From: Mycobacterium sp.
Lineage (GTDB): Bacteria; Actinomycetota; Actinomycetes; Mycobacteriales; Mycobacteriaceae
Direction: 5' to 3'
Length of the DNA: 8,546 nucleotides
NCBI GenBank assembly: GCA_025965815.1
Contig: JAOPWF010000682.1
Location: forward strand, 1 to 8,546
The notes beneath the pieces are model-generated. The model saw only the letters and a list, made by a program, of their open reading frames with translations, did not search any database and was not told where the DNA came from. Made by a program: the position numbers and the translations under genes. Positions 5,468 through 8,546 of the stretch are shown here, piece by piece (the first letter of the stretch is position 1; each line of letters opens with the position of its first letter).

Positions 5468-6358
5468 CTACGGCTGCTTGACCAGCGTGTACTGCGTGAC
5501 CTCGGAGTGGCCCCAGCGGAACCGGTCGGCGCAGCCCGTCAGGTAGCGCATGTAGGTCTGGTAGGTCTCTTCCGAGGCGATCCGCACCGCGTCGTCGTGG
5601 CGGGCTTCCAGTGCAGCGGCCCACAGATCCAGCGTGCGCGCGTAGTGCGGCTGCAGTGACTGCACCTGCTCGACGGTGTAGCCGGCTTTCTCGGCCTCCG
5701 CCGGAATCGTGTGCTGCTGCGGCAGTTCGCCGCCTGGGAAGATCTCCTGCGCGATGAAGATGAAGAACTCCATGTCCTCGCGGGTGATCTTGCGGCCCAT
5801 CCGCCAGATGTCGCGGCCCATCCCGATGATGGAGTGCAGCATCATCCGGCCGTCGGCGGGCAGGATGTCGAAGGTCCGGCGGAAGAACTCCTCGTGCCGG
5901 GAGTACTTGAAGTGCTCGAAGGCGCCGATGGACACGATCCGGTCGACCGGTTCGCTGAACTCCTCCCAGCCCTGCAGCCGCACCTCGGCGTGCCGACCGG
6001 ACCCGCGGATGGCATCGGAGGCGGCCAGCTTCTTCTGCACGTGCTCGAACTGATTCTCGCTCAGGGTGAGGCCGACGACGTTGACGTCGTAGCGCTCCAC
6101 GGCCCGCATGATGGTTGCTCCCCAGCCGCAGCCGATGTCAAGCAGCGTCATCCCGGGCTTGAGGTCACATTTGCTCAGCGACAGATCGATCTTGGCGATC
6201 TGGGCCTCTTCGAGCGTCATGTCGTCACGCTCGAAGTAGGCGCAGCTGTAAGTCTGCGTGGGGTCCAGGAATAGCCGGAAGAACTCGTCAGAGAGGTCGT
6301 AGTGGGTCTGAACGTCGACGAAGTTCGGCCTCAGATTCTCCGTTTGCCCCTGAGTCAT
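5468..6358 (-). CDS. Mycolic acid cyclopropane synthase-family SAM methyltransferase (CmaA2/UmaA-like)
   Basis: A 296-residue soluble member of the CMAS family, which modifies double bonds of meromycolic chains with S-adenosylmethionine (cyclopropanation or methyl addition). Family marks: THYDLSDEFF (18-27), TYSCAYFE (36-43), SAM motif LLDIGCGWG (72-80), LTLSENQ (97-103), GAFEHF (145-150) and EIFPGGELP (205-213). Residues equivalent to the bicarbonate site of cyclopropane synthases appear kept: C39, E148, H175 and Y239. The slot matches cmaA2 (Rv0503c), but stretches such as HYARTLDLWAAALE and the DILPADGRMMLHS region look to me closer to UmaA, so I give no symbol. The ATG at 6358 follows the hadD stop by 11 nt, with AGGG 9 nt upstream, or TAGGGT as a leaderless -10. 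It is the last gene of a minus-strand unit; no clear terminator separates it from the convergent acyltransferase gene. Confidence 0.92.
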   Translation of the reverse strand: MTQGQTENLRPNFVDVQTHYDLSDEFFRLFLDPTQTYSCAYFERDDMTLEEAQIAKIDLSLSKCDLKPGMTLLDIGCGWGATIMRAVERYDVNVVGLTLSENQFEHVQKKLAASDAIRGSGRHAEVRLQGWEEFSEPVDRIVSIGAFEHFKYSRHEEFFRRTFDILPADGRMMLHSIIGMGRDIWRMGRKITREDMEFFIFIAQEIFPGGELPQQHTIPAEAEKAGYTVEQVQSLQPHYARTLDLWAAALEARHDDAVRIASEETYQTYMRYLTGCADRFRWGHSEVTQYTLVKQP

Positions 6359-6369
6359 AGGCGCCGACC

Positions 6370-6870
6370 CTATGCGTCACCCCGTCGCGATGCAATTGCG
6401 GCAACAGTGGCGTCGGGGTCGTCCTGATGGATGGACTCGCCGATCATGGTGACGATGCTCGTGATCACCCGTTCGCCGTTGGCGTCGGTCACTTCGCCGC
6501 GGATCTCACTGATGACGGTGCCGTGTGACTCGATGACCGAGTCGAGGTAGGAGTCGAAGTACAGCCGGTCACCGGCCAGGATCGGCCGGTGGAAGTGCAG
6601 CTTCTGGTCCCGGTGGAAGACCCTGGACAGGTTGATCGGGATGTCGAAGTGGTTGAAGATGTCCAGCTGCACGCGGCGGCCCGCCACCGCCAGAAAGGTG
6701 AGTGAGGCGATCAGCGCCGGGTAGCCCGCCGCGTCCGCGACCTTCTCGTCGAAGTGGGCCGGGTGGTCATCCTTGACGGCGAGGGCGAACTCGCGGATCT
6801 TCTCGCGGCCGACCTCGAAATAGTCCGGGTATCGGTAATGCGTACCAATGATCTCTGCGGCGATGCTCAT
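6370..6870 (-). CDS. hadD: HadD-like hotdog (R)-hydratase/dehydratase of FAS-II (UPF0336 family, Rv0504c-like)
   Basis: A 166-residue single-hotdog protein of the HadA/HadC/Rv0504c family. The N-terminal part ([21 protein letters not shown]) is the family opening. Unlike what I recall for the HadA and HadC subunits, a hydratase-2-like segment is visible: D34-D-H-P-A-H39 has the D-x4-H spacing of the catalytic Asp and His in DxNPxH, and [12 protein letters not shown] follows. From memory, Rv0504c orthologues were named HadD: a hydratase/dehydratase that interacts with HadAB and is needed in M. smegmatis for full-length alpha- and epoxy-mycolates. It would act on long-chain 3-hydroxyacyl-ACP in the cytoplasm during late meromycolate elongation. 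It lies 44 nt after the phosphatase gene and 11 nt before the methyltransferase gene, a sensible mycolate unit. AAAGGGG on the minus strand (6889-6883) is 12 nt before the ATG, a rather long spacer. Confidence 0.88.
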   Translation of the reverse strand: MSIAAEIIGTHYRYPDYFEVGREKIREFALAVKDDHPAHFDEKVADAAGYPALIASLTFLAVAGRRVQLDIFNHFDIPINLSRVFHRDQKLHFHRPILAGDRLYFDSYLDSVIESHGTVISEIRGEVTDANGERVITSIVTMIGESIHQDDPDATVAAIASRRGDA

Positions 6871-6914
6871 GCCTGGGCTGTTCCCCTTTCACGGTGTTCA
6901 GCGGCGAGAGCCTA

Positions 6915-7814
6915 TCAGCGGGATTCCCGACGTGACACCACGGCCGCCAGGGCGCCACCCGCCGCTCCCAGCGCCAACGCCGACGGGACGCCGATCCGCG
7001 CGGCCTTGCGGGCGGTGCGGAAATCGCGGATCTCCCAACTGCGCTCGCGGGCCACGGCGCGAAGGGCGGCGTCGGGGTTGATCGCGACAGCCGTGCCGAC
7101 CAGCGACAACATCGGCACGTCGTTGAAGCTGTCGCTGTAGGCGGTGCAGCGTCGCAGGTCGAGGCCTTCCCGGATCGCCAGTGCCCGCACCGCATGCGCT
7201 TTGCCTGCGCCGTGCAGGATGTCGCCGACCAGCCTGCCGGTGAACACCCCATCCACCGACTCCGCGACGGTGCCCAGCGCGCCGGTCAGGCCGAGCCGCT
7301 TGACGATGGTGTTGGCCAGCTCGTAGGGCGTCGCGGTCACCAGCCAGACCTGCTGGCCCGCGTCCAGATGCATCTGGGCCAGCGTCCGGGTGCCCGGCCA
7401 GATCTTGTCGGCGATGATCTCGTCATAGATCTCCTCGCCGAGCGCCACCAGTTCAGCGGTGGACCGTCCTTCGACGAAGGACAGCGCCTTGGTCCGGCCC
7501 GCGGCGACGTCGTCGCTGTTCTCCCGGCCAGTGAGCTGGAACTTGGCCTGCGCATAGACGAAGCCCAGGACGTCGCGGTAGGTGAAGTACTTGCGGGCGG
7601 CCAGCCCCCGGCCGAAATGCACCAGCGACGACCCGTGCACCAGCGTGTTGTCGACGTCGAAGAAGGCGGCGGCGGTCAGGTCGGCGGGCGGCGGCGCCGG
7701 CGTTGGCGGCGCGAGCACTCCATCGGCTTCCGGCTCCAGGCGGAGGTCGGCAACCGCGGCCTCGGCGCTGGCATCGCCCGCAACCCGCTGATCGTCGGGA
7801 TCGGCGCGGGACAC
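6915..7814 (-). CDS. serB1: HAD-IB family phosphatase (SerB1/Rv0505c-like) with C-terminal membrane anchor
   Basis: 299 residues from the chosen GTG (7814). Residues 1-45 are acidic, then Pro-rich ([11 protein letters not shown]). HAD motif I is FFDVDNTL with D53 and D55, motif II is in LVTATPYE, and motif IV is [11 protein letters not shown]; the intervening helical cap ([19 protein letters not shown]) fits subfamily IB. The C-terminus has a roughly 20-residue hydrophobic stretch ([20 protein letters not shown]) ending in SRRESR, which looks like a tail anchor or membrane-binding helix. It is called phosphoserine phosphatase SerB1 in M. tuberculosis, but SerB2 is the established serine enzyme, and this HAD-IB type occurs fused to PlsC acyltransferases, so a lipid-phosphate substrate is quite possible. 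Start choice: GGAGGT (7827-7822) gives a 7-nt spacer to GTG 7814; GTG 7820 after AGGAGG is nearly as good. Longer in-frame sequence upstream is antisense to the glutaredoxin gene and is rejected. Confidence 0.88.
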   Translation of the reverse strand: MSRADPDDQRVAGDASAEAAVADLRLEPEADGVLAPPTPAPPPADLTAAAFFDVDNTLVHGSSLVHFGRGLAARKYFTYRDVLGFVYAQAKFQLTGRENSDDVAAGRTKALSFVEGRSTAELVALGEEIYDEIIADKIWPGTRTLAQMHLDAGQQVWLVTATPYELANTIVKRLGLTGALGTVAESVDGVFTGRLVGDILHGAGKAHAVRALAIREGLDLRRCTAYSDSFNDVPMLSLVGTAVAINPDAALRAVARERSWEIRDFRTARKAARIGVPSALALGAAGGALAAVVSRRESR

Positions 7815-7840
7815 GCGCACCACCTCCCTCCTGCCGGTCA

Positions 7841-7854
7841 GGCCATTACTGGCC
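7841..7854. promoter_or_regulatory. Inverted repeat in the divergent phosphatase/glutaredoxin region
   Basis: GGCCATTACTGGCC has six of seven base pairs in dyad symmetry, in the middle of the 74-nt divergent gap. TAGGGT on the minus strand (7866-7861) is a -10 candidate for the phosphatase gene and would place its transcription start over this palindrome, as expected for an operator. GACACT (7877-7882) on the plus strand ends 6 nt before the GTG of the glutaredoxin gene and may be its leaderless -10. Confidence 0.35.
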
Positions 7855-7888
7855 CGTCCAACCCTAACCGGGGTGCGACACTGAAGCT

Positions 7889-8221
7889 GTGAGCCGGCCC
7901 GCCCATACGGCGCAAGTGACGCTGCTGACCCGCGACGGCTGCGGCATCTGCGAGGGTGTGCGCCGCCGGCTGACCGAACTGGCCGGTGAACTCGGCTTCG
8001 ACCTGACGACGACCGACGTCGATGCCGAGGCTGCCGCCGGTGCCCCCGCCCTGCGGGCCGAGTTCGGTGACCGGCTGCCGGTGGTGCTGCTGGACGGCGC
8101 CGAGCACAGCTACTGGGAAATCGACGAGGCGCGGCTGCGGGCCGACTTGTCTGGCTCGGAGGGCTCGGGGCACCACCCGCCTGCGGGGGCGAGCGAAGCG
8201 ACCGGGGATCAGCCGAGGTGA
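7889..8221 (+). CDS. Glutaredoxin-like thioredoxin-fold protein (DUF836 type, Rv0508-like)
   Basis: 110 residues, GTG start. It is a small thioredoxin-fold protein with [14 protein letters not shown]: the redox pair is C18-G-I-C21, and the cis-proline is P64 in [24 protein letters not shown] closes the fold at residue 87. It probably acts as a cytoplasmic thiol-disulfide oxidoreductase, using mycothiol or another partner in mycobacteria; the partner is unknown. Residues 88-110 (Ser/Gly, then [16 protein letters not shown]) extend beyond what I recall for Rv0508 and are encoded by a repeat-like GC-rich segment, so the tail is likely non-functional. No ribosome site is seen; the start is supported by conserved length and a possible leaderless -10. 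It is divergent from the phosphatase gene and lies 110 nt before hemA. Confidence 0.85.
   Translation: MSRPAHTAQVTLLTRDGCGICEGVRRRLTELAGELGFDLTTTDVDAEAAAGAPALRAEFGDRLPVVLLDGAEHSYWEIDEARLRADLSGSEGSGHHPPAGASEATGDQPR
8153..8210. repeat. Short repeat-like GC-rich element at the 3' end of the glutaredoxin gene
   Basis: GGCTCGGA (8153-8160) and GGCTCGGG (8162-8169) are near-identical neighbours. They are followed by a perfect stem, CCCGC-CT-GCGGG (8176-8187), and by GGGGCGAGCGAAGCGACC (8185-8202). I remember GCGAGCGAAGCGAC strings recurring in mycobacterial genomes near gene ends, but I cannot count copies here. It supplies the last 23 codons of the upstream gene. Confidence 0.35.
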
Positions 8222-8226
8222 ATCCC

Positions 8227-8243
8227 GCCACCAATTTGGTGGC
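8227..8243. promoter_or_regulatory. Perfect 17-bp palindrome upstream of hemA
   Basis: GCCACCAA-T-TTGGTGGC has 8 bp arms with a single central base, only 6 nt after the glutaredoxin stop. No T-run follows, which favours an operator over an intrinsic terminator. It includes TTGGTG (8236-8241), a -35-like hexamer 18 bp before TACCTT (8260-8265), so a bound regulator could control hemA. Confidence 0.5.
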
Positions 8244-8265
8244 TTAGCTGGTAAACGATTACCTT
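8236..8265 (+). promoter_or_regulatory. hemA: Candidate hemA promoter
   Basis: TTGGTG and TACCTT are separated by 18 bp in the 110-nt gap before hemA. The -35 lies in the 17-bp palindrome. The -10 overlaps a second inverted repeat, GGTAA (8250-8254) with TTACC (8259-8263). The leader would be about 60 nt. An alternative start with TTGGAA (8264-8269) as -35 is possible but has no proper -10. Confidence 0.35.
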
Positions 8266-8318
8266 GGAATTGGAGCTTCAACTCATCTAACACCGGCGTC
8301 ACAGCAAGGGAGCGGGCC

Positions 8319-8326
8319 AGGTGATC
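8319..8326 (+). promoter_or_regulatory. hemA: Extended Shine-Dalgarno of hemA
   Basis: AGGTGATC is fully complementary to GATCACCT near the 3' end of 16S rRNA and ends 5 nt before the GTG at 8332. A second site, AAGGGAG (8306-8312), is 8 nt before the GTG at 8321 of a five-codon mini-ORF that ends on the hemA start. Confidence 0.5.
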
Positions 8327-8331
8327 GTGCC

Positions 8332-8546
8332 GTGAGCGTGCTGCTTTTCGGGGTCTCACACCGCAGTGCCCCGGTGTCGGTGCTCGAGCAACTGAGTACC
8401 GATGAATCCGACCAGGCCAAGATCGTCGATCAACTGCTCCAGTCACCGCTGGTGACCGAGGCGATGGTGCTGTCCACCTGCAACCGCGTCGAGGTCTACG
8501 CCGTCGTCGAGGCGTTCCACGGCGGCCTGTCCGTGATCGGCCAGGT
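8332..8546 (+). CDS. hemA: Glutamyl-tRNA reductase, 3' truncated by window end
   Basis: The first 71 residues of HemA, which reduces glutamyl-tRNA(Glu) with NADPH to glutamate-1-semialdehyde, the first committed step of tetrapyrrole (heme, cobalamin, F430-type) synthesis by the C5 route. The N-terminal catalytic domain is unmistakable: [11 protein letters not shown] (4-14), and [10 protein letters not shown] (47-56) with the active-site C50 that forms the thioester with the glutamyl group. The GTG at 8332 gives an N-terminus ([14 protein letters not shown]) like that of M. tuberculosis HemA. It is preceded by an extended ribosome site and overlaps GTGA-style with the stop of a five-codon upstream ORF. 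The frame is intact to the last base of the window. Confidence 0.96.
   Translation, partial: MSVLLFGVSHRSAPVSVLEQLSTDESDQAKIVDQLLQSPLVTEAMVLSTCNRVEVYAVVEAFHGGLSVIGQ

Noticed and set aside
5463..5474. GCCG-GCTA-CGGC as a bidirectional terminator between the convergent genes
   Set aside because: The stem is only 4 bp, there is no T-run on either strand, and it lies across the methyltransferase stop codon.
7815..8234. Long in-frame N-terminal extension of the phosphatase on the minus strand
   Set aside because: It runs antisense through the well-conserved glutaredoxin-like gene, and a strong ribosome site supports a start at 7814 or 7820. Open frames are common by chance at this GC content.

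Overview
This window is chromosomal DNA of a high-GC actinobacterium, almost certainly a non-tuberculous Mycobacterium. The evidence is the gene content and order, which I recognise protein by protein as the segment that is Rv0498 to Rv0509 in M. tuberculosis: sugar-isomerase-like protein, thioesterase-like protein, proC, small HTH protein, 33-residue bS22 ribosomal protein, galE2, acyltransferase, mycolic acid methyltransferase, hadD-like dehydratase, serB1-like HAD phosphatase, glutaredoxin-like protein and hemA. GTG starts, TANNNT-type -10 boxes and candidate leaderless starts also fit mycobacteria. All family and synteny statements come from memory, not from a search.

Layout. Positions 2-2551 carry a tight plus-strand run: a 5'-truncated TIM-barrel protein, a double-hotdog thioesterase-like protein and proC, with gaps of 13 and 11 nt. 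A 139-nt intergenic region with direct repeats precedes an 88-aa winged-HTH protein (2691-2957). After another 159-nt promoter-bearing gap comes bS22 (3117-3218), which is easily missed because of its size. Then come a SDR-fold protein, galE2 (3248-4348), and a PlsC/MGAT-like acyltransferase (4387-5454). The minus strand from 7814 down to 5468 holds three co-directional genes: HAD-IB phosphatase, HadD-like hotdog hydratase/dehydratase and a CMAS-family mycolate methyltransferase. It converges on the acyltransferase with stop codons only 13 nt apart. Divergent from the phosphatase are a glutaredoxin-like gene (7889-8221) and, after a 110-nt regulatory gap, the start of hemA (8332 to the window end).

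Functional reading. Two of the minus-strand genes are mycolic-acid genes: HadD works with FAS-II, and the methyltransferase decorates the meromycolate chain. The acyltransferase and the HAD-IB phosphatase are separate versions of two domains that occur fused in mycobacterial PlsC (Rv2483c, as I recall), which suggests a glycerolipid step. galE2 has lost the canonical SDR glycine and the YxxxK catalytic pair and looks like a conserved pseudoenzyme. proC (proline) and hemA (tetrapyrrole) are housekeeping genes.

The best leads are the galE2 pseudoenzyme, a perfect 15-bp palindrome that contains the putative leaderless -10 box of galE2, a cluster of palindromes and a five-codon mini-ORF in front of hemA, helically phased direct repeats before the HTH gene, and a repeated stop-codon/-10 (or SD) overlap at two gene junctions. 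I see no CRISPR, IS element, tRNA or rRNA. Compared with M. tuberculosis, mmpS2/mmpL2 are missing between the phosphatase and the glutaredoxin gene.
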